Part shown: piece by piece, positions 7,619-14,139 of the stretch
How positions within the stretch are numbered: the first letter of the stretch is position 1
Layout: every line of letters starts with the position of its first letter
NCBI GenBank assembly: GCA_014729375.1
Contig: WJKA01000363.1
Coordinates: forward strand, 1 to 14,882
Direction of reading: 5' to 3'
Origin: Chitinivibrionales bacterium
Lineage (GTDB): Bacteria; Fibrobacterota; Chitinivibrionia; Chitinivibrionales; WJKA01
Length of the DNA stretch: 14,882 nucleotides
Position numbers and translations under genes: made by a program
Notes under the pieces: model-generated
Databases searched by the model: none
What the model was told of the DNA's origin: nothing
What the model saw: the letters and a program-made list of their open reading frames with translations, nothing else

Positions 7619-8317
7619 ATGATACGATCGGAATTAATTTCCAGAAGTCCGGTAAAAATTTTGGAGGCAACAGTACATGGCGGACTGACCACAGGAAATA
7701 TCGGCGCCATTACCGGCCCGAAAGGGATTGGAAAAACCGCATGCCTCGTGCATATCGCAACCTACCAACTGCTGCAGAACAAACATGTAATCCACGTTTC
7801 ATTCAGCGACAGTCCGCACCATATCGTTACGTGGTATGAAGACATCTATGCCGAAGTCGCACGGCGGGCAAATCTGGAAAACGCCAGAGCGATCCATGAC
7901 GATATCGTGAAAAACAGAATAATCATGAATTTTACCCAGACAGGCCTTCACTTCCAGGAAATCGAAAAACGCCTGGCTTCCATAATCAAGAACGTGAATT
8001 TTCATGTCGATACGGTTGTTGTTGACGGGTTCGATTTATCAAAAGCAGGCGCCGATGAATTTGCCGAAGTACACCACTTCGCTGCAGAGCTGCAACTGAA
8101 GGTCTGGTTCAGTTTTTCAAAAGTATTCAAACCCGACACCACCGCACTGGAGGCATTGGCCGGATTTACCGATGAATTCGAATTGATTATCAGGCTCAAA
8201 CAACAGAACGATTCAGTCCACCTGCTGCTTGAAAAAGACCATGATACTGTCGACATTCACGACATGCACCTGGTTCTTGACCCAGCTACGCTGCTTATTT
8301 CAGAGGAAGCGAGTTGA
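7619..8317 (+). CDS. RecA/KaiC-like P-loop ATPase of unknown function
   Basis: A 232-residue single-domain ATPase. The ATG at 7619 has AAGGA 7 nt upstream and is preferred over the ATG two codons earlier, which is too close to that site. The Walker A motif is GPKGIGKT (33-40) after the RecA/KaiC-style lead-in HGGLTTGNIGAITG (20-33). The Walker B strand is VDTVVVDGFD with Asp136. No second ATPase domain, DNA-binding domain, signal peptide or membrane segment is visible. The order of elements (GGL..G, P-loop, an SFSDSPHH strand, VVVDG) is that of the KaiC/RadA branch. Relatives of about this size are annotated only as cytoplasmic or ATPase-like proteins. It begins 36 nt after the EF-G stop and is followed by an NDK gene. 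Function not assigned; a regulatory or nucleotide-sensing ATPase is a guess. Confidence 0.85.
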   Translation: MIRSELISRSPVKILEATVHGGLTTGNIGAITGPKGIGKTACLVHIATYQLLQNKHVIHVSFSDSPHHIVTWYEDIYAEVARRANLENARAIHDDIVKNRIIMNFTQTGLHFQEIEKRLASIIKNVNFHVDTVVVDGFDLSKAGADEFAEVHHFAAELQLKVWFSFSKVFKPDTTALEALAGFTDEFELIIRLKQQNDSVHLLLEKDHDTVDIHDMHLVLDPATLLISEEAS

Positions 8318-8328
8318 GGAAAACCGAA

Positions 8329-8388
8329 ATGACAGATACCACACTGAGCACATCGTACGGTGCTGGCTTTATAAAAACCAAACAGTAA
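8329..8388 (+). CDS. Possible 19-residue micro-ORF after the ATPase gene
   Basis: ATG at 8329 is preceded at 9 nt by GAGG overlapping the ATPase stop, and the frame runs 19 codons (MTDTTLSTSYGAGFIKTKQ) to TAA. No homology is recognised. It could be a leader peptide for the NDK gene about 105 nt downstream, or chance. Confidence 0.2.
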   Translation: MTDTTLSTSYGAGFIKTKQ

Positions 8389-8389
8389 C

Positions 8390-8412
8390 GCCCCCCGGGC
8401 ATAAATTATTTT
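8390..8412 (+). terminator. Very weak terminator candidate between the ATPase and NDK genes
   Basis: GCCC (8390-8393) pairs with GGGC (8397-8400) around a 3-nt CCC loop, followed by an AT-rich run ATAAATTATTTT. The stem has only 4 bp, so efficient termination is doubtful, but it lies in the one gap (8318-8493) in this gene group long enough for a transcript boundary. Confidence 0.22.
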
Positions 8413-8493
8413 ACAGGTCCTGATGCGGAAATATGTTTACAACAAGGCAAAACCCGCATCAGTCACCATTTTCAACACGTGGAGATGCACCCT

Positions 8494-9225
8494 ATGGACA
8501 ACACCGATCTCGAGCAGACCCTGGTCCTGATCAAACCCGATGCATTGAAAAATTCTCTCACCGGGTATGTTCTTTCTCAGCTTTCGGAATTTCACACCGG
8601 ACTTCGATTCGCAGGCGCAAAAATAGTCCATGTCAGCGACATGCTCGCCAAAGAACATTATGCCGAGCATAAAGGCAAGACCTTTTATCAGACCCTGATC
8701 AACTATATTACCGGCCGTATCCATTATCCGGACGCGCCCTGGAAACAGCGGGTTATCGCACTGGTGTATATGGGTCCATCGGCGGTTAGCAAAATCCGGA
8801 GCATTTCAGGCCCCACCAATCCCCACAGCGCACGGGACCAGTGTCCCGGATGTATCCGCTCGCTCGGAACCCTTGTTCCAATGAAAGACAAAGAGGGCAC
8901 TGTTATCGGTGAATATATGGAAAACCTGATCCACGCATCGGCCTCGATAGAGGAAGCTGAGCGGGAGATAAAACTCTGGTTCAAACCAAACGATATCCCC
9001 CCCCTCATGCAAGTGTATCCAGTCGAAGAATCAAAGGAGCACTTTTATTTTGAAAGCAGCAACCTTCACACTGCCTATAAAGCCGGTTCAATCTGCCTGG
9101 TTGCTCCCGGCGATCCTGTGTGGACATCAGATATGGAAATCCTTCGCAAAATTGCAAAAAATGAACCTGCTTCGGATTCCCTTGAATCGGTTGCTGCAAA
9201 GTATATGATTAACCAGGGAAGTTGA
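8494..9225 (+). CDS. ndk: Nucleoside diphosphate kinase, long divergent form
   Basis: A 243-residue protein, against about 140-150 for usual NDK. ATG 8494 is chosen because GGAG lies 9 nt upstream; the in-frame GTG at 8479 has no site. NDK exchanges the terminal phosphate between nucleoside triphosphates and diphosphates through a phosphohistidine. Every key residue of the family can be aligned: Lys14, Tyr56, Phe64, Arg102, Thr108 (GPTNP), Arg122, Asn144 and the catalytic His147 in NLIHASAS, with EAEREIKLWF after it. Compared with the classic spacing there are about 10 extra residues between Phe64 and Arg102, 3 between Thr108 and Arg122, and 12 between Arg122 and Asn144. The usual IRGD is IRSL, and HGS is HAS. 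About 75 residues (168-243) extend beyond the normal C-terminus and are not recognised. Activity is likely retained, but substrate or partner use may differ. Confidence 0.85.
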   Translation: MDNTDLEQTLVLIKPDALKNSLTGYVLSQLSEFHTGLRFAGAKIVHVSDMLAKEHYAEHKGKTFYQTLINYITGRIHYPDAPWKQRVIALVYMGPSAVSKIRSISGPTNPHSARDQCPGCIRSLGTLVPMKDKEGTVIGEYMENLIHASASIEEAEREIKLWFKPNDIPPLMQVYPVEESKEHFYFESSNLHTAYKAGSICLVAPGDPVWTSDMEILRKIAKNEPASDSLESVAAKYMINQGS

Positions 9226-9299
9226 GCACGGGCAGCCGGATTCTTCATTAATATTTTCACCCGCGGGCCCCGACCATTCGAATAATGTATTTTTTTAGT

Positions 9300-9353
9300 A
9301 CCTGCTGAGGTGGGTGGGGTTCGCCGGCTGTAAAGCCCAAATCGTCCACAGGT
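9300..9353 (+). ncRNA. Candidate structured leader element upstream of hypA
   Basis: In the 192-nt gap before hypA, CCACAGGT (9346-9353) can pair with ACCT (9300-9303) and GTGG (9310-9313), leaving a 6-nt bulge GCTGAG. Inside lie GG-TTCG-CC (9318-9325) and directly next to it GGCT-GTAA-AGCC (9326-9337), a stem closed by a GNRA-type tetraloop. A T-rich run follows at 9361-9379. The arrangement resembles a small multi-helix regulatory RNA, but it matches no riboswitch class I can name, and stems of 2-8 bp can arise by chance. Confidence 0.35.
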
Positions 9354-9417
9354 TCCTGAGTAGTTTTAGTTTTTATATTGCATAGCGCCTGCAAAATAAG
9401 GGATTTAAATATCGATA

Positions 9418-9756
9418 ATGCATGAATTATCACTTGCTGCAAGTATTCTTGATCTCATTGCCGAAAAGGTGCCGTCCGGCGCCTCGCTTCATAAAGTAAA
9501 CGTAACCGTGGGACCGCTTGCCGGAATCTGGACCGATTCGCTTGAATTCTGCTTTAATGAATTAGCCCAGGAACGCGGCTATGACAACGCCAGGATTTGC
9601 ATAGCTGCGACACAGGCAAAAGTCCGGTGTTCGGCATGCAGAACTGAATACGACACCGGGGGTTTTATGGATGCCTGCCCGAATTGCGGCTCACTCGAAC
9701 GGACGGTATTATCAGGGACAGAATTTACCGTCGATTCACTTGAAACGGAGGATTGA
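9418..9756 (+). CDS. hypA: Hydrogenase maturation nickel chaperone HypA
   Basis: A 112-residue zinc-containing chaperone that hands nickel to the large subunit of [NiFe]-hydrogenase (and to urease in some species) together with HypB. The start is fixed by the family N-terminus MHELS: the terminal amine, His2 and Glu3 bind nickel, so the protein must begin at this ATG. The zinc site is Cys71-x2-Cys74 and Cys87-x2-Cys90. The nearest Shine-Dalgarno-like sequence, AAGGGA, is 14 nt upstream, longer than ideal, so initiation may be modest. It is first in a close-packed hyp cluster: 3 nt separate its stop from hypB. The 192-nt region ahead of it must hold the cluster promoter unless it is read from ndk. 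Confidence 0.96.
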   Translation: MHELSLAASILDLIAEKVPSGASLHKVNVTVGPLAGIWTDSLEFCFNELAQERGYDNARICIAATQAKVRCSACRTEYDTGGFMDACPNCGSLERTVLSGTEFTVDSLETED

Positions 9757-9759
9757 ACC

Positions 9760-10500
9760 ATGTGTGACGCCTGTGGATGCTCTGATATATCACAAGCACA
9801 TAACCACGATCATGCGCATACGCATTCCCACGACCACCATCAGCGGCAGATTGAACTTGGTACTGACGTTCTGAAGAAAAACAACGAGCTTGCCGCGCAA
9901 AACAGGGCCTTTTTTGACCGGAAAGGGCTTTTTGTCCTGAACCTCATAAGCTCGCCCGGCGCGGGAAAAACATCGGTAATAGAATCTCTGGCAGCGCATT
10001 TCGGCGATACGCTTGCAGTAATTGAAGGCGACCTTCAGACCCGCCGTGACGCAGAACGGGTTATCCGCGCAGGAAGCCGCGCATATCAGATAGAAACCCA
10101 CGGCGCATGTCACCTCGATGCGCACAGTATTGCGCACGCGGCAGAGCACCTCGATTTTGACGGGTGCAGAATCCTCTGCATCGAAAATGTCGGGAACCTC
10201 GTCTGCCCGGCAGGCTATGAACTCGGCGAGCATGAGAAAGCGGCAATCCTGTCGATTCCCGAAGGAGATGACAAAATCCTTAAATATCCCGCACTGTTCC
10301 ACCGGATTACCATGTTGCTGATTAACAAAATCGATCTTGCTCCTCATATCGAATTCGATACGCAGAAAGCAATCAACGAATGCAAAAGCCTGAACCGCGC
10401 ATTTACAACATTTCCCGTTTCAGCAAAGACAGGGGAGGGCATGGACAAATTTTTTGATTACCTTTCGCAGAAAGCGGAGCAGCGTGGAAAACACGAATGA
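9760..10500 (+). CDS. hypB: Hydrogenase maturation GTPase HypB with N-terminal metal-binding region
   Basis: A 246-residue SIMIBI-class GTPase that drives nickel insertion with HypA. The N-terminus has the high-affinity metal motif CxxCGC (Cys2, Cys5, Cys7), then a His-rich tract at residues 14-27 with eight His, able to store or buffer nickel or zinc. The G-domain has the P-loop SSPGAGKT (64-71), the metal-site stretch ETHGACHLDAH, ENVGNLVCPAGY and the guanine-specificity NKID. GGAGGA lies 7 nt before the ATG. The stop overlaps the hypF start by ATGA, showing translational coupling. Both metal-binding N-terminal elements together are found in only part of the family (E. coli has the Cys motif, others the His tract). 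Confidence 0.97.
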   Translation: MCDACGCSDISQAHNHDHAHTHSHDHHQRQIELGTDVLKKNNELAAQNRAFFDRKGLFVLNLISSPGAGKTSVIESLAAHFGDTLAVIEGDLQTRRDAERVIRAGSRAYQIETHGACHLDAHSIAHAAEHLDFDGCRILCIENVGNLVCPAGYELGEHEKAAILSIPEGDDKILKYPALFHRITMLLINKIDLAPHIEFDTQKAINECKSLNRAFTTFPVSAKTGEGMDKFFDYLSQKAEQRGKHE

Positions 10501-12809
10501 TTTCATGTACGATCACTATCTCGGGTACAGTGCAGGGAGTTGGCTTCCGCCCTTTTGTTTACCGTCTTGCTCACGCGCACGGCATTGCCGGCACTGTCCG
10601 TAACTCTCCGTCCGGAGTGGTAATTACTGCGCGTGGCGATCGGCACACTATCGATGCATTTATCCGGGCAATCCAGTCGGGTTCGCCGCCCCTTGCTCAC
10701 ATCACCGGCCTTGTCACAGAGGAAACGGCCGACACTAAGGATTACAGCGGATTTTCTATTGCGCCGAGCCGAAAGGGGGACAGTCCCGACGTGGATGTTA
10801 CCCGTGACACTGCTCCCTGCGAGGCCTGCCTCCGGGAAATGTCCGATCCTGCAAACAGGCGCCACAATCATCCTTTTGTCAACTGCACCGACTGCGGCCC
10901 CCGGTATACCATTATCAAAAAGCTCCCCTATGACCGGCCGGACACAACCATGGCGGAGTTTTGCATGTGCGATGAGTGCAGGAAAGAGTATGACAATCCT
11001 GCCGACAGGCGGTTTCATGCGCAGCCGGTTTGCTGCCCCAACTGCGGGCCGTCACTGACTTTACTCGACAAAACAGGGAACAGCATGGAATGCGACACCC
11101 CGCTTGCGCATGCAATCGGGCTTATTGCCGAAGGAGCAATTCTTGCGGTCAAAGGACTCGGGGGGTTCCATCTTGCATGCAGGGCCGATTCACCGGCTGC
11201 GGTAACTGCGCTCCGGCAACGAAAGCATCGAGAGCAGAAACCACTGGCAGTTATGGTAGAAAATGCACACATCGCGCGTAAATACTGTATCCTGTCGGAT
11301 ATCGAGCTGGCGCTTCTTACCGGAATCGAACGCCCGATTTGTATCTGCCGGACACAGGACAATTGCAGCGGCATTGCCGCCGACGTTGCACCGCGATTAT
11401 CAACCCTGGGTATCATGCTGCCCTCAACGCCGCTTCATTACCTGCTGTTTGCCACGGACCGTTACGATGCACTCGTCATGACAAGCGGCAACCTCAGTGC
11501 TGAACCGATCTGCGCATCCACCGGAGAAGCTGTTGACAAACTGGAGGGCATTGCAGACTTTTTTCTCGTACACGACCGCGGCATACACGTGCGGGTCGAC
11601 GATTCCATTGTCAGGATTCTTGATAAAAATCCCGTGCTTCTCAGACGCGCCCGGGGGTTCGTTCCCGCGCCGCTGACTGTTGATCTGCCCGTTGACGGCA
11701 TTATTGCGCTGGGCGGGATCATGAAAAGCACGATCTGTGTCGGAAGGAACTCCACCTGCTACGTGTCCCACTATCTCGGCAAAGCCGATTGCATTGAAAC
11801 GCTCGATAATGCATCTGCCGTGCTCGACCATTATCGTACCATCCTGGGGGTTGAGCCTCAACAGTATGTCACCGACAATCACCCCGGGGGCTTTGCCTCA
11901 TCAATTATCGCTGACAGTACTGTTTCCGTGCTGAAGGTCCAGCACCATCATGCGCATGCCGCGGCATGTCTTGCCGAGAACCGCATCCGGGGGAAAGCCC
12001 TCTGTCTGGTCTATGATGGTCTCGGGCTTGGCGAAGACGATACGATCTGGGGGGGCGAGCTGCTTGTTGCAGACTGCACCGAATACTCCCGCACGGGGCA
12101 TCTTTTGCCCATGCTTATGCCCGGCGGTGATGCTGCTACGCTCAATCCTGCGCGCATGGCCCTCGGCGCGCTGTGGGAGACGTTTCCCGAAACTGCAGAA
12201 AAAATATGCCCCTGGATTCCCCGCAAAGAACGCTGCGCCATTTATGCCATACTCGAATCCGGCATTCAACGCCCGGTAACTACGAGCATGGGACGGCTGT
12301 TTGATTCCCTGGCCGCAATCCTTGACATCTGCAGGAAACAAACCTATGAAGGACAGCCGGCGATTGAGCTTGAAGAGTGTGCGGACCGTAACGAAACCGG
12401 GGCCTACGAGTGGCGTATTGACAGCAAATCCGGCATGCTTGTTTTTGACGGACCTCTGGTGTTGAAATCAGCATTCGACGATTTTTGCAGGGGAACAAAA
12501 CCATCGGTTGTCGCTGCACGGTTCCATAACTCAATCGCGGACATGAGCGCGCACGCGGCACGCCGCGCAGCCGAAACCACCGGTCTGGACACGATCTGCC
12601 TCACCGGCGGTTGCTTCCAGAACAAACTCCTCTCCGAACGCCTGGTAAAAAAATTGCGCAATTCCGGAATAAAACCCTGTTTTCATCGTATTTTATCACC
12701 CGGAGATGAATGTATCTCATTTGGACAAACGGTTGTTGCAGGAGCGAAGCGGAGTACGATTGATAATGACGACAAAGATAAAGCTGAAAGAAATATACGA
12801 AATGGTTAA
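10497..12809 (+). CDS. hypF: Carbamoyltransferase HypF
   Basis: A 770-residue multidomain enzyme, normal length, that uses carbamoyl phosphate and ATP to make the thiocarbamate on HypE, source of the cyanide ligands of [NiFe]-hydrogenase. Domains in order: acylphosphatase (1 to about 90) with VQGVGFRPF and catalytic Arg18 and Asn36; two zinc-finger units with Cys108/111/130/133 and Cys158/161/180/183; a YrdC-like domain (about 200-380) with KGLGGFHLACRA and RRARGFVPAP at its end; and a Kae1-like domain with the metal motif HHHAH (483-487), DGLGLGEDDTIWGGE and LTGGCFQN. All key residues are present. The last about 20 residues are an acidic/basic tail beyond the usual end. Its start overlaps the hypB stop, and hypC follows after 23 nt. 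Confidence 0.97.
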   Translation: MISCTITISGTVQGVGFRPFVYRLAHAHGIAGTVRNSPSGVVITARGDRHTIDAFIRAIQSGSPPLAHITGLVTEETADTKDYSGFSIAPSRKGDSPDVDVTRDTAPCEACLREMSDPANRRHNHPFVNCTDCGPRYTIIKKLPYDRPDTTMAEFCMCDECRKEYDNPADRRFHAQPVCCPNCGPSLTLLDKTGNSMECDTPLAHAIGLIAEGAILAVKGLGGFHLACRADSPAAVTALRQRKHREQKPLAVMVENAHIARKYCILSDIELALLTGIERPICICRTQDNCSGIAADVAPRLSTLGIMLPSTPLHYLLFATDRYDALVMTSGNLSAEPICASTGEAVDKLEGIADFFLVHDRGIHVRVDDSIVRILDKNPVLLRRARGFVPAPLTVDLPVDGIIALGGIMKSTICVGRNSTCYVSHYLGKADCIETLDNASAVLDHYRTILGVEPQQYVTDNHPGGFASSIIADSTVSVLKVQHHHAHAAACLAENRIRGKALCLVYDGLGLGEDDTIWGGELLVADCTEYSRTGHLLPMLMPGGDAATLNPARMALGALWETFPETAEKICPWIPRKERCAIYAILESGIQRPVTTSMGRLFDSLAAILDICRKQTYEGQPAIELEECADRNETGAYEWRIDSKSGMLVFDGPLVLKSAFDDFCRGTKPSVVAARFHNSIADMSAHAARRAAETTGLDTICLTGGCFQNKLLSERLVKKLRNSGIKPCFHRILSPGDECISFGQTVVAGAKRSTIDNDDKDKAERNIRNG

Positions 12810-12832
12810 CTGGATTGGCGGGAGGATAGAAT

Positions 12833-13060
12833 ATGTGCCTGGCAGTACCGGCAAAAATTATCAGCATTGAGGGCACAACAGCGAAATGCGATATGTCCGG
12901 AAACACCACAGTCGCCGACATATCAATGGTCCCCGATGCTGAAATCGGCGATTATGTGATCATCCACGCCGGATTAGCGCTTCAGAAGTACGATGAGCAG
13001 GAGGCGCTGGAAACACTTGCGTTATTCAAAGAGCTTGCAGACAAACCGGATGGACCATGA
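12833..13060 (+). CDS. hypC: Hydrogenase maturation chaperone HypC
   Basis: A 75-residue HypC/HybG/HupF-family protein with an OB-like beta barrel. It carries the Fe(CN)2CO precursor between HypD and the hydrogenase large subunit. The N-terminus MCLAVPAKI provides the essential Cys2 after Met removal; GDYVIIHAGLALQK (near 40-53) is the second family signature. GGAGGA lies 6 nt before the ATG, the strongest ribosome site in the cluster. Its stop overlaps the hypD start by ATGA, which matches the direct HypC-HypD complex. Confidence 0.97.
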   Translation: MCLAVPAKIISIEGTTAKCDMSGNTTVADISMVPDAEIGDYVIIHAGLALQKYDEQEALETLALFKELADKPDGP

Positions 13061-14139
13061 ACCTGGTTTCTTTTAACGATCCCCAAATTGCCGGAAAGCT
13101 CCTCGACGGCATTCGCCGGGCAGCATCCGGTACTGGCACCATAAAGATCATGGAGGTCTGCGGCACGCACACTATGGAGATCGGGCGGCTGGGCCTCCGC
13201 AGTCTGCTTCCGGAGAATGTAGAGCTTGTTTCTGGGCCCGGATGTCCGGTGTGCGTTACGCCCGGGGGCGTTATTGACACGGCCGCGGAGCTTGCACTCG
13301 GATCCGGTGTTGTTGTTTCGACATTCGGCGATATGGTCCGGGTTCCCGGTACTCGAACGTCGCTGGAAAAAACGCGCACGAATGGCGGCGCCATTCAGAT
13401 CGTGACCTCCCCGCTTCAGGCTGTGGCGAATGCCGAATCCAATCCGCAGAAAGAATTTGTATTTATCGCTGTCGGGTTTGAAACAACCGTACCGGTTGTC
13501 GCCCGTGCAGTCACTATGACATGCGAAAAAAACCTCGAAAATATGAGCTTCATTATATGCCATCGCCTGGTCCCTCCCGCGCTCGATACGCTTATTGCCG
13601 ACAGAGACATCGGCATCTCGGCATTCCTTCTTCCCGGCCATGTCAGTGCGATTATCGGTACCGGCCCGTACGCCTTTCTTGATAAAGAGGGCGTTCCGGC
13701 CGCAATTACCGGCTTCGAATCACTGGATATTGTCGGCGGTATTCATGCGGTGGTAACCATGCTTGCCGGCAGGCACTCCGGAGTTGTCAACCGGTACCCG
13801 CGTGTTGTAAAAGACTCCGGAAATTCCCATGCCATGAAACTGATCGACACCGTGTTCAGACCGGTCGATGCAGTGTTCAGAGGTATCGGCACTATTCCGC
13901 AATCCGGACTGGCGCTGCGGGAGAAATTTGCGCGGGTCGATGCCTGCCGGAAATACGGAATCAAGATACGGGAACACGCCATGCCGCAGGGATGTGCATG
14001 CGGTGCGGTACTGAAAGGAAAAATTATACCGGATAAATGCCCGTTATTCGCCACTTCCTGCACGCCCGACACACCGGTCGGACCGTGCATGGTTTCGAGC
14101 GAGGGTTCCTGCGCGGCATATTATCGCTATGAACGATAA
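13057..14139 (+). CDS. hypD: Hydrogenase maturation iron-sulfur protein HypD
   Basis: A 360-residue [4Fe-4S] protein on which the Fe(CN)2CO moiety is assembled in complex with HypC and HypE. Conserved elements are MEVCGTHTME with Cys35, GPGCPVCVTP with the redox-active pair Cys63/Cys66, and the C-terminal cluster-binding region containing GCACG, PDKCPLF, SCTPD, GPCMVS and GSCAAYY. Full length for the family. It overlaps hypC by 4 nt and hypE by 11 nt, so hypC-hypD-hypE are likely translated as a coupled unit. Confidence 0.97.
   Translation: MNLVSFNDPQIAGKLLDGIRRAASGTGTIKIMEVCGTHTMEIGRLGLRSLLPENVELVSGPGCPVCVTPGGVIDTAAELALGSGVVVSTFGDMVRVPGTRTSLEKTRTNGGAIQIVTSPLQAVANAESNPQKEFVFIAVGFETTVPVVARAVTMTCEKNLENMSFIICHRLVPPALDTLIADRDIGISAFLLPGHVSAIIGTGPYAFLDKEGVPAAITGFESLDIVGGIHAVVTMLAGRHSGVVNRYPRVVKDSGNSHAMKLIDTVFRPVDAVFRGIGTIPQSGLALREKFARVDACRKYGIKIREHAMPQGCACGAVLKGKIIPDKCPLFATSCTPDTPVGPCMVSSEGSCAAYYRYER

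Noticed and set aside
9260..9283. Palindromes CCCGCGGG and ATTCGAAT as operators
   Set aside because: Both are short, single-copy and without a recognised regulator.
9300..9353. Known riboswitch (c-di-GMP-I, TPP, cobalamin, Moco, fluoride) in the hypA leader
   Set aside because: Short look-alikes such as GCTGAG and GTAAAGCC occur, but the other conserved blocks of each class are absent; kept only as an unassigned structured element.
9367..9382. Sigma54-type promoter before hypA
   Set aside because: A TTGCA -12 half is present, but the -24 half reads TAGTTT instead of TGGCAC, so the essential GG is missing.
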